Source of the DNA: Baylisascaris procyonis
Taxonomy: Eukaryota; Nematoda; Chromadorea; Rhabditida; Ascarididae
Reading direction: 5' to 3'
Length of the DNA: 64,000 nucleotides
NCBI GenBank assembly: GCA_037389465.1
Contig: JAZARR010000153.1
Span: 4,449,001-4,513,000, forward strand
The position numbers were made by a program, and so were the translations under genes. Positions 37,805 through 50,969 of the stretch are shown one piece after another. Below the pieces are notes generated by a model. It was not told where the DNA came from. It worked only from the letters and a program-made list of their open reading frames with translations, and made no database searches. How positions within the stretch are numbered: the first letter of the stretch is position 1; the number at the start of each line of letters is the position of its first letter.

Positions 37805-40800
37805 CTTGTGACCGATAGTGGTGACAGGATTATAGGTTTTCTTATCGTGCACAAAGGGCCAAATGCCTAACCACTGTAGGTGGCTATACTACAGCAATAG
37901 CAGACGTAAATCGATCACCGATACAACTAGAAAGATAGCACAAATTTATATATACTGATAAAAATATGAACAACAAAGGTTGAAGCTGAAATGTTTCAAA
38001 ACTATGAAATAGCTAAAACATTGAAAAAGAGAGAAAAAAGTTATGCTGAGGTAAAACTACTACGCATAAACTTTCCAACAAGTATAAGATGATCCCCTCT
38101 CGAGAGAGAGAGGAGTGAATAAAGGAGCTTCAGGTAGTTGTAATGCAGTAGGAACGAGGAAGAGCACATGTATGCTGCCGAGCAATGAGAAAATCAGATC
38201 CATTGAATGGAATCCTCGGTCTCGTCAGCTGCTTGTTGGAGGTGCACTTTTCTTATGAAACGATGGAAACAAGTTGATGAATGTATCAACACAGTGATCA
38301 TTAATTACATATGTATCAAGTCTTCGCATCGTTTGCACTTGCTGCGAAAAATACGCCGCTATAGATTCAATCAGCAAAACACATTGAGAATCGAGATGCA
38401 CAACGTTGTGAGATCATTTCCGTTAAACGATATCTCTATAATTCGTTTCGTGTTCATTATATGCGTCATTGCATTTAGCACATTAAAATATAGGGAAATT
38501 AAAGTAATGCATTACACTTCGTTGAATACTGCGAAAATTGAATGACACCAAAAGGTGCAACATCCCTGAGGCAGAATATCGGCGGAAAGGGTTCATTAGT
38601 CATTTTTAATCGACTTCCTTGAGGGGTACTCTTTCGCAATGAAAAGTGGGCGTATTAAGCAACAATCACAGAAATTAAACAGCAGATTGACGATAAATAA
38701 ATCAAGAAAAATTATTAGGAATTTATTTGATTACGGAAAGGGAATTCCTGGGAAGGGAATACAGAAATGAAGGCAATGCCGATGATTTTGCTAGTAATAA
38801 AAGATGAAATGCTTTTTTCTCACAAGAATGCCGCTTCAGCAATTTGCACAATGTTTGGTTCTTATATGATATTATGGAAACAAACACTTAAACAGAACAG
38901 TGAGCAAGTTTTAACTGTGCATTTTCTGGCAAGAAAGAAAAGTGATCTCGACCATCGATGATAAATGTTGAGAAGTAAAAGTATTCAGTTAAATGACCGT
39001 GAAATATATGATCTATATTTCGGCGAATTAACAAATTGCGCATCGATGATTTCGATATCGATTCGAAGAGCGCAGAATACTCAACGTAAAACTACCACAA
39101 TGTAGAGGAGAGTATCTCAAAGATGTGCCAGGCTCAATGAATAAGCAACAAAAATTGAGGCAAAAGGAATAATTTCTTCGCTCACTTCTTCGCTATTCGA
39201 GTATTCCAGTCCCTTTCTCTCCTCAATATATTTCAATTTATTTATGGAATTGCAAACGCTCGTTTATGGGGGCTGAATAAACGCGACAAGAAGAAAATTT
39301 TGAACGGCGAGAGAGGTCAGTGGAAAAAAGAATGGAATTTGCAGCAACATTCCTTTCCATTTAGTGCCTTCCGTGTCCACATGGTTAGAAACGAGCCTGA
39401 ATTGTCAAAATCTTTTCTATACGCCATCACTCCATCACAAAGTTTGATGCTACTAATTTCACCAATACAATGTGTGAATTTAACAACGCAAAATTCACTG
39501 ACGTTAACTAGAAGAAGTAACTGGTAAACGAATTTTGTAAGTGATTAATAAAGAAATCGGAAACCTTCATCCAATAAAATTCAGATGCGTTGCTGCATAA
39601 ATATTTCCTTCTTTCAGTAGGTACCTCGCAAAACTTTGTTGTCAATCGTATAACAGTATAAATGCTTGGTGCTCAAAGTCTCTCTCCATTGAAAAACTGG
39701 CTTCTTAAATTTTTAGTAGAATTAATTGTGTAGCACTTGGATCGTGAGAAAATATTCGTTTCTCTCAACCGGAAATCCAAATGAACATAAACCTCTAAGT
39801 TATAAATTTCATCACTGATAATGATTTCAGTAGGAACGACAAGTAGGATGCACCTTGGGATATGGAAAGCAGTCATAACGAGTTCGAGTCTCGTTGTGGA
39901 TTGAGTCTTCATTTCCTATTGCGTGTAGGTAGCAATTAACTCGAAATGGGACTAAAATGGTTCTCTCCGAAAAAATAAGCTCCGGAAGACATACATTTTA
40001 CTTTGAGATCCGTTTTACTCTCAGTTTATTGCACCTCTTATCACGAGTGACACGGCCAAGTGATGAAAAAACCTCATTTATATATAATAGCAACGTAAAT
40101 AGCACCTGCAGAAAATAACAGCTAAATCATAAAAGAAATACGGTGGAATAATGATTATCATTTTAGTGAAGCTTCAAAGGTTGCATCTTTATTCATGGGA
40201 TATGAGAGAACTTATTTAACCAACAACGAATCCTTAATGAGCAGAATTAATATTTCCTTAATGAAAAAATAATGGCCATTCGCAATCAGATATTCAACAG
40301 GAAACCAACCTCAACGCACAAAGATGAATATGTTGAATAGTGTAGCCTCGTCATCGATGAAGTTCAACTATCACTTAAGTAGCAAAGTGACGGAACAATG
40401 GCTCGAAGATGAGTTTGAGGCAATTCGAGATTAGGATCGATGAACAGTGTATGTTTCGTGAACGCAAACGTTGATGAGACACAAGAACGAGTTGGACGGA
40501 CTTAGAGCCGGAAGCGGAACACCGAACCCGTTGTTGATTCGTTGATGAATTTGAGTGTACATGTGCACGTCGAATTGCGCCATTCATGAATGCAATGAAT
40601 GGTGAATGCATGCAGAACATAACGATCACGTCACACGTTTGCAATCTACAACCCACCGGAAACATTCTATTTTTAGAACGTCAAAAAACAGAAATTTCTG
40701 TCACTGAAAGAAGTTAAAGAGAATAAATGCGCAGAAAAGTGTCAATACAACGTTGTCTAATATAACTAAAATCATTCAAACGAACGACATGCTATAAAAT

Positions 40801-40808
40801 CTTCACAC

Positions 40809-40832
40809 ACTCTAGACACTAAGGTCTAGAGT
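40809..40832. repeat. 9-bp inverted repeat around an ACTAAG loop
   Basis: ACTCTAGAC at 40809-40817 pairs exactly with 40824-40832. No function is apparent. Confidence 0.75.
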
Positions 40833-42343
40833 CTTTATGTTGTACGCCAATAAATGTGTACCAGATAAAGTGAAGCATAATGCTAGACTAGGTTTTTCTA
40901 AATTTAGGAACCTTGTCTCAAAATATCATTTTTGGAGCAGTCGACACCATCGTTTCCTCCATCAAAAGAGTTCAAATGAATGCCCACGTTTTAATGACCA
41001 AAAAGCGATAAACGTTCATTATGCTTGTTCTATTGAGCAATGAACATGCATGGCAAATATATTAAAAAAAGACAAACCCAAGATTCCAATTAGACTCATC
41101 AAGATTTGAGAGAAATTTGGCAGTCAATTTTAATACGAAAAATCTTCCTGATAAAGATATTAAAAACGATATTTAAACAGCTAAAAATGTTCACCTCATC
41201 GATAAAATCGTTGCACTTTTCAATCGGAAGTACTTTGGGAAGCGATTTTTAACGCACTTCATTAGTCTTAAAAGTACAAATTCTTTGCTGTCTACAGTGG
41301 TAATTGCATACTTGTTTTTCTCCAATCATTCGCTGGTGCTTGTTGGATAATGAATCCACGAAGAAATATTCCTTTAAAATGCACAGAAAACTGCATGCTC
41401 TATATATAACAAATATGTAGTCAATTTTACCGATGAGTGCAAGAATAAATGAAAAAACTCGAATAATTATAGAGCACAATCGGGTGCACTTATTACGAAT
41501 GTTCAAACCTAATTAGGAAGTTCTTCATCAATCAACGCGATCAGTGTGTGAGGACCTATGATTGCTTTTTAGTGATTTCAAGTTTCAGTGAAAAGGAAAA
41601 AAGTGAAACGATAGAAAATCAGTCTCTATGAGTGGAATCGCTGTGGCTAGAAATGCATTCAATAGAAGCGAAAAGGAGCCAAAAATATCCTTCTCTTTGA
41701 TAATACCAAACAGAAGATCATCTGATAATAGAAGAAATAAACAACAGAAAATAAATGACATGAGGAATATAGAAAGTGAGATTGCAGTATATATGGAATT
41801 TCAAAGTTATTTTATATCTCACAGAAAATCTGAAATGCTTTAACAACCGAGGAAAAAATCTGCCATAACGTGCATTGTTTGATCTAATGGAATCGTCATT
41901 ATGAGCACATTCAGTGGAAGAAGTGATCAACATAAAGAGAAACGATGGGAATCTATCTTGAATTGATACAACGCTTGACAACAAGTCACTGAATTTCGTG
42001 GGAAAACTCATTTCCTCCTTGAATAAACAAACGCTTGCCCTCTCGAATGAGTACGGCAAAAAGAGTATAAGAGACAACGATATGACACTTGTTTTGCTGC
42101 ACTCAGCGCTTGATGTGCACCTCAAAAGCAGATTGCCGTCAGATGAGCAAGAAAATCTGAGAAGTTGATAGATACACCAACCAACATCAACGTGTAGCTA
42201 AACTTAATAAAACTTATCCAGCAAATCCAGGGAATCAACCAAATGCGCCGTCTAAACATTTCAACTCTACATGTGATTTTAATCGCTCAGTGCGATTTGG
42301 CCCACGCCAAACACAAGCTGTTCATTCAGTGCCAACCACATTC

Positions 42344-42349
42344 TTTATT
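42344..42349 (-). terminator. AATAAA poly(A) signal of the aldo-keto reductase gene
   Basis: On the minus strand AATAAA lies 105 bases after the TGA stop. Spacing and strand fit the reductase transcript. Confidence 0.7.
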
Positions 42350-42453
42350 CAACAATAACATAACGAAATGAGTACATAGTATGAATTCGATTTCACGATT
42401 GTCGATAGATTGGGAAGAAATTTCTTGCATATAAGGATAGCGAATTGGTAGAC

Positions 42454-45400
42454 TCAAAACGATTCGAAAACCACTTTGTGGAATTTTGAAGGGTCCTGAT
42501 CCTTCATCGGATAGCACGGATGGTGTCCAAAACTGAAATGAAAATTTATTTGGGTAAAATATTTCACTTACATCCACTAACTTTGGCAAGATGTTTTCTT
42601 ACAGTCGTTACTTGAATGATTTTCTCTGATTTAAACGAAGATGTGCTACTGAAGAGTTAAATGAAGAGATGCGATGAAATGACGACGTGCGCTCAGAAGA
42701 ACGTGCTTTGCCTTAAGGCATTAACTCCTCACTGCTCTTATATTCGTAGATAAATCTCCTCCGATTGCTATCACCGCATCGCATGTGAGCTTGGATGATC
42801 TACTGAGGATGGAACAGTGGCTTTATGTGGACGTTTATCGCATATGTTTGAGAGAATGTTGAACAATTTGCAGTCATAAAATGTTCGATTATTGGTGAGT
42901 TGAAACTTGGAAGGCACAAATATCCACTTAGTGAGCGCAAAACGCACATCGCTCGATTTGGCGAAAAGCACTTACCGACGACATTTCATTGCGGCCGTCA
43001 CCAACATCACCAACATTAAGGTTGATAACCACAATCCAACTATTCACAGTTGGATTCATAGCGCCCTCACATATATTTAACTGTCTCCGATGGACTACTG
43101 CCAACGATTTTTCACTTCGCAGAGCTATCGAACTTTCAAATCATTTTGATTCAGTGGAACTTGAAGACTTAAATTAAATTTCACTTGGTAATCACCATAT
43201 ATTGACGTCCCCAAGGATATGAAATATTTCCCGGGTAGGCTCGGAAATGTTTGAAGGAGGAAAATGATAACATTTAATAAAAGACTCGACAGCTTTCGTT
43301 ATTCTGACTGGAGAAAAAGAAGGAAGTGAATGTAACACTAGGGATGGAAGTTACGAATCGAAATAATGACTCGAGAACCGCCAGTCTAGTTCGACATTCA
43401 AAACGAATTAAAACATCGAAAACGTATTACGATGTGAATTTGAATGCCGTTTCTTTCTCATTTATTGCTTCAACATTATCATCCTCTAATTAGAAAGCAG
43501 CAATGCAATAAATAGCCCAATTCATTTGCAACTAAGACAACCCTGCAGCTAATAACTTCGGTACAATTTATTCGCTGACAATGAGGTGGAGAAGAGGAAA
43601 AGTCACTCACTAATCAAAAATGAAAAGTCGAACACGCCTTTCAACATGGTCCAGCTTGGAGATATCGTCCTCATCGAGTTTGAAATCGAAGATGTTGACA
43701 TTTTCACCAATATGCTCAACGTTCGTACTTTTCGGGACTGCAGCGATACCATCTTGTATCAGATATTTCAATAGAATCTGCAAACTCGTTGGTTACGCTT
43801 GAATGCTCTAGTGTATGTAGCACTAGCAGTGAATTTCCATTATATAGGTACAAAATATAACATTCTGCTAGAAGTATAGCTAGTAAGCATGCAAATTTTG
43901 GACAGATTTCTCATTTGATACATTATAGCTAAATTGTGAACGATAAAATAATTCTCATATTCTGAGCGAGCGCTTGTTTGTGTTGATGCCAATCAATGTG
44001 AACAATACTGCTTCAACCGTATATGAAAATTAGAGAACAGCGAACTATAGTAGAACCAACTGATATGTGAACAGAAATCACCTGTTTATTGAACTGTTCG
44101 ACCTATTCACTTTGAACCATTGCCTATATAAAAAGAACACTTGTAATCAGCATAAGGGAGGGCCGGGCTCATTCAATGATTTCGCCACGTGTCACTGGGT
44201 TCAAGTCACTTCGTATCATCAACTCGAAGCGATGAATTTGTACCTTCACTGCTATCGGTCGGTTCAATGCACTATGAACTGAATGCAATACAGCGTGGGT
44301 GCAAGTGCACTAGGATAGATACATCAACACCTCTAAATTTCTTGCATGCTGTCAACGAAAAGCGTTCATGGAACATGGTAACAACGGCCCACCTGCGCAG
44401 GCGTTTTCTTGTGCTTTCTCGCAATAGTTGCGACGAGGGGATCTTTCAATGGTTCACCTTCAGGCCAAGAACCATCTGGCCGAAATGCCTTTCGACCAGG
44501 AGAGCCAAGAGGGGCATATGCAGTCATTGTTATGTTTCTCGCTTTGCAGAATCCTCTTAGTTCCTTTTGTGGAAAGTACAAATGCGCCTCCACCTAAAAA
44601 ATTGCGAGAAAAAGCTTGTGAAGAATATCTTCTCCCGTGACGCTCAAGTGAGGTATAGAACGTGGGATTAGCGAATTACAATTCGCTACTGCAAACGATC
44701 GACTTTCACGTCAACATAGGGAACCACGATGATCGCATACAGCCGAAACTTTCTTGTGTCGACATTCCCAGTCGTGACATGCTCTCAATACTTTCTAATG
44801 CCTATGTTCATCGCAACTAGTCAATTTGATTTTTGCATATGCATTTTGTGCCAAGAAAAAGAATTTTTATTTCAACTATATATCTACCCAAAATTAAAAT
44901 CAGCAATCACAACAAATACAGCACTATATCTATGAACATTTTGCAAGCATCATCAATGATCGAATGCAATATCACTGCAATGTGATACAAGCAGAGGAAT
45001 AGATAACCCATAACTTGAATTTTCTGTTCAATTGATATTTTAGCCTGTGTTTGCGAATAATTACAATCATGTCTCGATGATACAAAATTTCTGCAAAATT
45101 CCCTCACAATAAAAAAATATTTTCATCGTTATTTGCTCTTCGTTTCCTCACATCATCGAAGACACATCCGACCATTGTCGCAGAACTGTTTCAACTGTAA
45201 TCTTTCGCCTCTAAGATCGCCTCTTTCCCAAATTATTAAAAGTATTCCGAAATCTTATGTTAGAAGGAAAAGAACTGCCTGTAGATTGTGGGGCTTTATT
45301 TCGGCGTGATCATAAATTCGTTGGATTTGTTCTTCATTAAAATTCGATAATCCGATTGCCTGAAATTGCAGGAAACCGATAGATTTCTTTGCCTTTATTT

Positions 45401-48400
45401 AATGACTCTAAGTGCAGTTTATCGCTTTTCTGCTTTAATGACTTCAATTACCATATTTTATCGATTTACCGATAGTAATGTCAATTTTGAAAATGAAAGT
45501 TCATAAGGCTGGCAAATGCAAAAAGTCTGAAAATTGTCAACAGAAATAAGAGAATTTATAATTCATATAACGAAAGTTGTGAACGAGAAAAGAGGACTCA
45601 TGAAACAGAAAGTTTGAAAACAAAAAGGAGAAACAACTGCCGATGAAAAGTACTTTTATGTGCTTTCATATAGCATAAATCATTCAGATTTAGTATGCAA
45701 ATCACTTAAGAAAGTTAGAATTAAGCTAAGGATAAGTGACCGGCTTATATAATACACTTTGTTCGAGCATAACACTTCCCTTGAAAGGAAAATACCCTCG
45801 AAATGAATATCACACACTCGCGAAATGGGAAAAAAAAGAAGACAATCCTCAAGGGCGAAGACCTACATCGGGATGTGAGAAAAACAATAAACACATTGTT
45901 TATGTGCAAACCGCTTGAAAGAACCTCTTTCGAGCAGATAGCACATCTATGTCGAAACCTTAGAAGGATAGAAAATCTGTTTTGGAGAGGAAAGCATCCT
46001 GCCGAAGGCTGGAAAAAATATGGTAACCGGGACTTTGACTCAAAAAAATACGGTGATTGCTTCAATGGTTTCAATAACGTCAGACGTATGACGACTTCAT
46101 TTCGAAAGCTCACAGGATTCTGAGAAACGTACCCTCAGCTTTCCTTGCTTATATAGCTTTTCTAAGGCTTTCCAGGTGTCCAAATGATCCACATCATCCA
46201 CAACGAACTGATCGTCCTCAACAAGTGGCACATACGATCCATCTTTGTGCTGCAAAATAATAGAAATTGACGCTATATTCGATTTCCTTTAAGTGATTAA
46301 GCACAACAAGGAACACTGCAGAATAAGTGCCGCAAAATAAGCAGAAAAACACGGCCGGCTCTGCTTTCTAAAGAAGTAACATATGATTAGTCCATCATAC
46401 AACTAAGAAATAGAGAAATGTTTAGGGCACTTGGACCATGATCTCGACATTCCTTATCAGCTATCATAAATCGAATACACTCGTATACATCTTCGAATAT
46501 GAAAATCTATGTGTGATGCCTCATTTGACTATCACCGCGTCTTTGTATAGTACTGTATTGCTGATTTCTATCGGAGGGAATTATGGCAGCGAAAGTGCAC
46601 ACCAATCTACTGAGTAACTGCGAAAAGCGGTTGGTAATATAACTTACAAGGTTCCATTCAAACAAAGCAAGACAATCCATGACTATGACCTCCTACAAAA
46701 CAAAATGCAGAAGAAAATGACTGAGATTACTCGCATTCGCAACCATATTTCCGTAAGCACTGGATGAAGTGAGCTGACAACACGAGCCGTTCCATCTTGT
46801 CCTCTCGAAAGTAGCAACCATTCAAAGTGTTTCATAATAGAAAAAATCGCTCACACAGTCGATGCTGATGCTGCCGCACACGTGAATACACTCCTCATGC
46901 TTCATCTTTGACCACTTCACTTACCACTGCAATATAATAGCTAATCCCCCACCCTCCTCCCGTCCATGGAATCAAAGTAAAGAACACGCTCACTAGATGT
47001 GATATAAAGAATTGTAAAAGTAGACGCCAGACTTCAATTTAAAAAAAAAAAAGATTATTCGGCAAATTGACCAACCTTTGTTGCGCATGGGCAGTGAATA
47101 AGATATAGATCAATGTAGTCGGTCTTGAGGGTTCTCAACTGTTGCTCGACTATATTCTCCACATCTGACGGGGCGTGTGCTGTGAACGGAAGCTATAAAA
47201 TCATTTGCGAAGAGCAGAAATATTTTACCTCTGTGTACTCCTCGCTGATTCTAAATATATCGTACATCATTCTGGAATAGAAACGTTGTTTCAGTGGAAA
47301 CCCTTCGCTCGGGAGCCATGAAGTTTTAAGGAACTCCGCCTTCACGAACATCGCCAATGTGTCATTCAAAAACGGTAAAAATGCACGGTAGGAAATACTT
47401 AAATTCCCTCTTGTGCGCTTAAATAGGATTTGAGTATCAACCCAAATGCGCAACAAAGTGAGGGAACAACAAAACTAGAACAACCCGGCACCTCGGAACA
47501 TGGAACATTGGCGTTCGATTTAATTAAATGCGGGGAAGTTGTATGCGACCGTCCGAACAAACAGCTGCTGTCCAATATTTCACTAAGCGAATCTCATCGT
47601 GGTCGCCAATTGCAACCAGTTGTGACGTGTGAATGACCACACCGAATTAACGAAGATCGTTTATTACGAGCAACAACAACCTTGAGACCATGAAAAAGCA
47701 CGCACTGATTAGCAAGCAAAATCGCAGCCTACTTATACGGCCCTTTCGGCTACAAATCATAATCCACATGGGAAGAGATCAAAATCAAAATCAAGGCATA
47801 TATGAATAAAATAACTTGCTGATTAAAATGAGGATCATCGAGATCACGACAACTCATTTGATCACAACAAATCGCTCAGTAAATCACTCCACGGTAGTGG
47901 TGAAATCATGGGGTGCTCGCAATTGGAGATCAGGATCACGACGGCCCTGGTATGTTTGGTGGCAACTGGTGATCACGAGAACTAAGGAGGTTTAGGATTG
48001 GTGATTGCTAGCGAGTAATCTATTGTGATCACATGAGATAATCGAAGAATAATGGGTACTTTCAGAATGCTTTGCAACGCTGGAAGCCTTTCAATTTTTA
48101 GATTCCCACAATTGAAATGCCGCAAATTCTATAAGCGTAAAAATGCGCCTGACTGGGTACAAAAACATACACCATTGCTGGATTTCTTTTCGTGGAATTC
48201 TCCGTCTTCCTCACAAATACATTCGCATTTCGTTAAAATGTATTACTGGTAAATCTGTCCTCTAGGAAGAGCAAGCTCCTCCACCTCCATATTAAAAACT
48301 TCACATCTTCTCGTCATATTCGCTTTCCAGAAAGTTGGCTTAGTATAGCTCAGACTGGCAACAGGTAAGAAACTTAACGCATTCTCTGATGCGCCAAAAG

Positions 48401-50001
48401 ACAGGAGTAAATCCTTGCATTCATTGGGCCGTTACGATTGTTGGCATGGATAACGAAAATGGATTTCATCATATATTGTTTAATGCTTTATGAACTGAAT
48501 ATCACCGAAGATGGAATTGAGATCTGTAACGTAAATATCAATAAAAAAAAGCAATTCGGAAAATGGACTCACCTTTGTTGTGATAAATAAATCCTCTCGT
48601 TTAACTTTGCCGCTTTGAATGCAATCGTATAATGCGTTACCAACACCTGCTTCTGTCTCATAAAGGAAAGCTGTATCGAAAAGACGATAGCCGACATCAA
48701 TTGCTGCTTCGATTGCTGTATGCAACTGCTTTTCGTCTTTCGACTAAATTACAGAAATTGATTCGCTTTCACATTTCAAGACAAGAAATCAGATCATCAA
48801 AATTTAGTGCATGTGAATCAAAAGAAAGCTTGCTTGTAGTACTTATGTGAACGTTGGTAGACAGGTCAGGTCGGTAGCCATTTATTGAGCAAGCATTTAG
48901 TTACAAAAATCAGCCCAGGTAATTTTGCCAACGTTTCCTCACATCCAACATGAACTCTAACCACCTCAGGACGTCCAATATTTAATCCAGTTTGCATATT
49001 TTATGACTCAAAAGCTGCATGCTTAACTCATTTCGAAATAGTCGTGAGCATTGAAATATTAGCGGCCGATTGACAGGTTGCTTTTGTGAGTGGGTAAATG
49101 GTTACTTAAACGTACGAGCACTTCACATGCTGTTTTACAGTGTCCTCCTAGATGACTGGCATGTATTATGAGTGATACAGCTTACATCCATCGACTACTA
49201 CAATCATACTCACTTTGTTGCACTTGTTTCTTCTCATTTCCCCATTCACTCGTTTGCTGCGACATGATGCAAGTGTTTCGCATGCACATCCTGTCGGCCT
49301 CTATATATTTTTTGAAAAAGATTTGCAAAAGTAATGCTGATATAGGGAAATGGATCGCTCGTTGACAAAAAGAATAGATGGGTTCGCATAACGTAGGGAA
49401 TAACCTTGCCTCGACGAGATATTCCAAAGCTCTGCTTACGTATTTCCAGATGCACAATCCAAAAATCTAGGCCATAAGTAACGCGCCAATTTTTGAGCGG
49501 TTTCTTAGATTTGAAGTGATTGGACATGATATGAAGCAAATATCAGAGGAAGGGATGTGAAAGGAGATTTGCAAGGCACATACGATTATATTGTAGATAT
49601 GTAGGAACAGCTGAGATTTGTTACGGAACGTTGGTAAATTTTTTTGTGTAGGAGATTCATATCCACTACCTTGCAAGTGTCCTTCCAATTTTAAGGGGTA
49701 CACTTTTGCGTTCTTCTTAGTCCCCCTCCCCTGCCCTTGCTCACCCCCTTCCCGCCTCACCTTTAGCAGTTATTTGCCCCTAATGAGCTCTGTTTCGCTC
49801 AAATTATTTCAAGTAGAAAAATAATCCCCAATAAGCTGTACACTGCAAAGAGACTCTAATAGCTGTCAATCCTCACAAAGATTATTTTAAAAAATTGATG
49901 AGTATTTAAAAAAATTGATGGGCACTTACCAGCCATGTTCCTAAGCCAAGCAACGGAAGGTTGGCTCCAGTTGGTAAGGCTATAGAATCGATCTTCACCA
50001 T
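42454..50001 (-). CDS. Aldo-keto reductase (AKR1-like), complete
   Basis: Eight exons: 50001-49930, 48743-48573, 47192-47076, 46249-46133, 45359-45279, 44593-44393, 43777-43611 and 42532-42454. They join in frame (all phase 0 except the last junction, phase 2) into 334 residues, close to the usual 315-335. It is a TIM-barrel NADPH-dependent carbonyl reductase of the cytosol. The catalytic tetrad is intact: Asp47 and Tyr52 in FDTAFLYETE, Lys81 in FITTK, His114 in LIHCP. Their spacing equals that of human aldose reductase. Other family marks are GLGTW, GLSNFN, VEAHLYFPQKEL, TAYAPLGSPGR and the cofactor-binding VPKSTNVEHIGENV. The C-terminal loop ends KFHKVVFESF. Start: ATG at 49999-50001 in MVKIDSIALPTGANLPLLG. 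Donors are GTAAGT, GTGAGT, GTTGGT (weak), GTACGT, GTGGGC and GTGAGT. The fifth intron (45278-44594) begins GC, not GT. Substrates (aldehydes, sugars, steroids or xenobiotics) cannot be read from the sequence. Large introns hold repeats and other frames. Confidence 0.95.
42976..43059 (-). CDS. Possible alternative first exon of the reductase locus
   Basis: In the last intron of the reductase a minus-strand ATG at 43057-43059 opens 28 codons (MNPTVNSWIVVINLNVG at the start) and meets a perfect GTAAGT donor at 42970-42975. It ends in phase 0. Spliced to the reductase last exon it would read that exon in a different frame, open for 68 more codons to 42326. The exon contains a GATGTTGGT-type direct repeat and starts beside a nine-base inverted repeat (43033-43056), so a chance frame is quite possible. 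Confidence 0.2.
45803..46123 (+). CDS. 106-codon frame antisense to a reductase intron
   Basis: An ATG-started plus-strand frame ends only 9 bases before reductase exon 4. The product is basic and aromatic-rich (FEQIAHLCRNLRRIENLFW, EGWKKYGNRDFDSKKYG). The minus strand is open over the same stretch as well, which lowers its significance. No family is recognised and it may be chance. Confidence 0.18.
   Translation: MNITHSRNGKKKKTILKGEDLHRDVRKTINTLFMCKPLERTSFEQIAHLCRNLRRIENLFWRGKHPAEGWKKYGNRDFDSKKYGDCFNGFNNVRRMTTSFRKLTGF
47694..47900. repeat. Repeat copy A (inverted relative to 50970-51165)
   Basis: The segment lies in the second intron of the reductase. It matches the reverse complement of 50970-51165 in order. 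Block 47706-47730 matches 51132-51156 at 22 of 25 positions, block 47758-47779 matches near 51072-51092, and the 12-mer ATTTGATCACAA at 47856 matches 50977-50988 exactly. Similarity extends more weakly to about 47631 on the left. The region is also rich in GATCA. Confidence 0.6.
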
Positions 50002-50599
50002 TAGCAGTCGATTTGATATTATCGAATAATCACTTCCTCAAAAATGGTACTGATTTCATGACGAAAATAAGTGAAATGGCGTGAAAGGAAGGTTGGCATT
50101 TCCTGTTACCTTTTCCCGTAAGCATGTCAAGCTTAATGATCGTCAAGGAAGATATACATTAACAACATTAACAAGCAAAAATAACTGGACGGAAACGAAA
50201 GCGAAACAATTTACATGAAACACCGTCGCCGACGTACGTCGACCGCCAAAGACAGCTGCTCACTGCAAAGAGAAAACATCAAACTACGTGAATATGCACC
50301 CAACAATCAAGCCAGAGCGAGTCGTTGCTTTCGATGTTTCGCTCTTCGCTTATGTTATCATGAGGTTTTCTTTCGAGGAATACGGAAATCGTGGGTTGCA
50401 AATGTCCTGGAAGTTCTCGACCTTGTGCAGTCATAAATCACTGAGAGCTCAAGCGTCATCGTTAATAATAGAACTGATTTTCCCAGCAAACTGCCTTACT
50501 ATTATGATTTCGCAACAAAGAAGTTAAGAAGTATAACGCATGCTTCCAGGACGAAACTCATTGAATAAGAAGTCACATTAAGTAAGTAGAAAACATCAT

Positions 50600-50760
50600 G
50601 GCCTTCAAGTTCGAAGGCCGCAGGATCATGGCACTCAAACCTTTGGCGCCTCGAAATGGTACTCCAAGCGATGTCGCGTCGAGAAGTTCTGGTGTTTCCC
50701 AAATTCGCAACTCCGAATCCCGGGGTCTTCGTGGAATGCGGTTCTGTTGATGGCATGAAA
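50600..50760. repeat. GC-richer repeat fragment, related to 53800-53965
   Basis: This block is richer in G and C than its surroundings and is open on both strands. The part GAATCCCGGGG...CGGTTCTGTTG resembles GAATCCTCGG...CGGTTCTGTTG at 53918-53960 with gaps. I read both as diverged direct copies of one repeat, possibly with coding ancestry on the minus strand (RRDIAWSTISRRQRFECHD). Confidence 0.35.
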
Positions 50761-50969
50761 ATATCTCGTTCATCCATCGACAACATCTCCTCCACACCTC
50801 CTCTCTATCCCCACTTCCAATTTCACATTTTTGCAGCTAGTTAGTTCCTATTTGATGACCATCACAAAATTTGCAGCTCGTCAATTCGCAGTCTCCCAGG
50901 GGCTATTATTTCATCCATTATACGTCAAAGAACAGTTCGAAAATGTTAGCGAATAATTTACGTTAACGA

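Larger units (their letters stand above)
21091..42343. other. 21-kb gene-poor region
   Basis: I could not assemble any multi-exon gene here on either strand. Isolated frames with some protein character are 22200-22345 minus, 28723-28956 plus and 34393-34600 plus; none has a phase-compatible partner I can defend. The structured elements (MITE-like repeat at 28524, palindromes at 31461, 34790 and 40809, G run at 35820, hairpin at 37625) are listed separately. The region could hold long introns of unseen genes, non-coding RNA or decayed mobile DNA. Confidence 0.5.

Noticed and set aside
38207..38545. 112-codon ATG frame with a hydrophobic C-terminal stretch
   Set aside because: Length is within chance for AT-rich DNA of this size. 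There is no splice context, family or poly(A) signal.
39880..39902. tRNA-like T-arm (loop TTCGAGT with a six-base stem)
   Set aside because: The T-loop is canonical, but no matching 5' acceptor strand, D-arm or anticodon arm can be folded within 75 bases upstream, so no tRNA gene is claimed.
41718..42125. 135-codon minus frame
   Set aside because: Ser/Phe/Leu-rich composition typical of translated AT-rich DNA, with a competing plus frame and no signals.
45745..46113. 122-codon minus frame within a reductase intron
   Set aside because: The family alignment of the reductase needs no extra exon between exons 4 and 5, and the sequence is Phe/Arg/Ser-rich without motifs.
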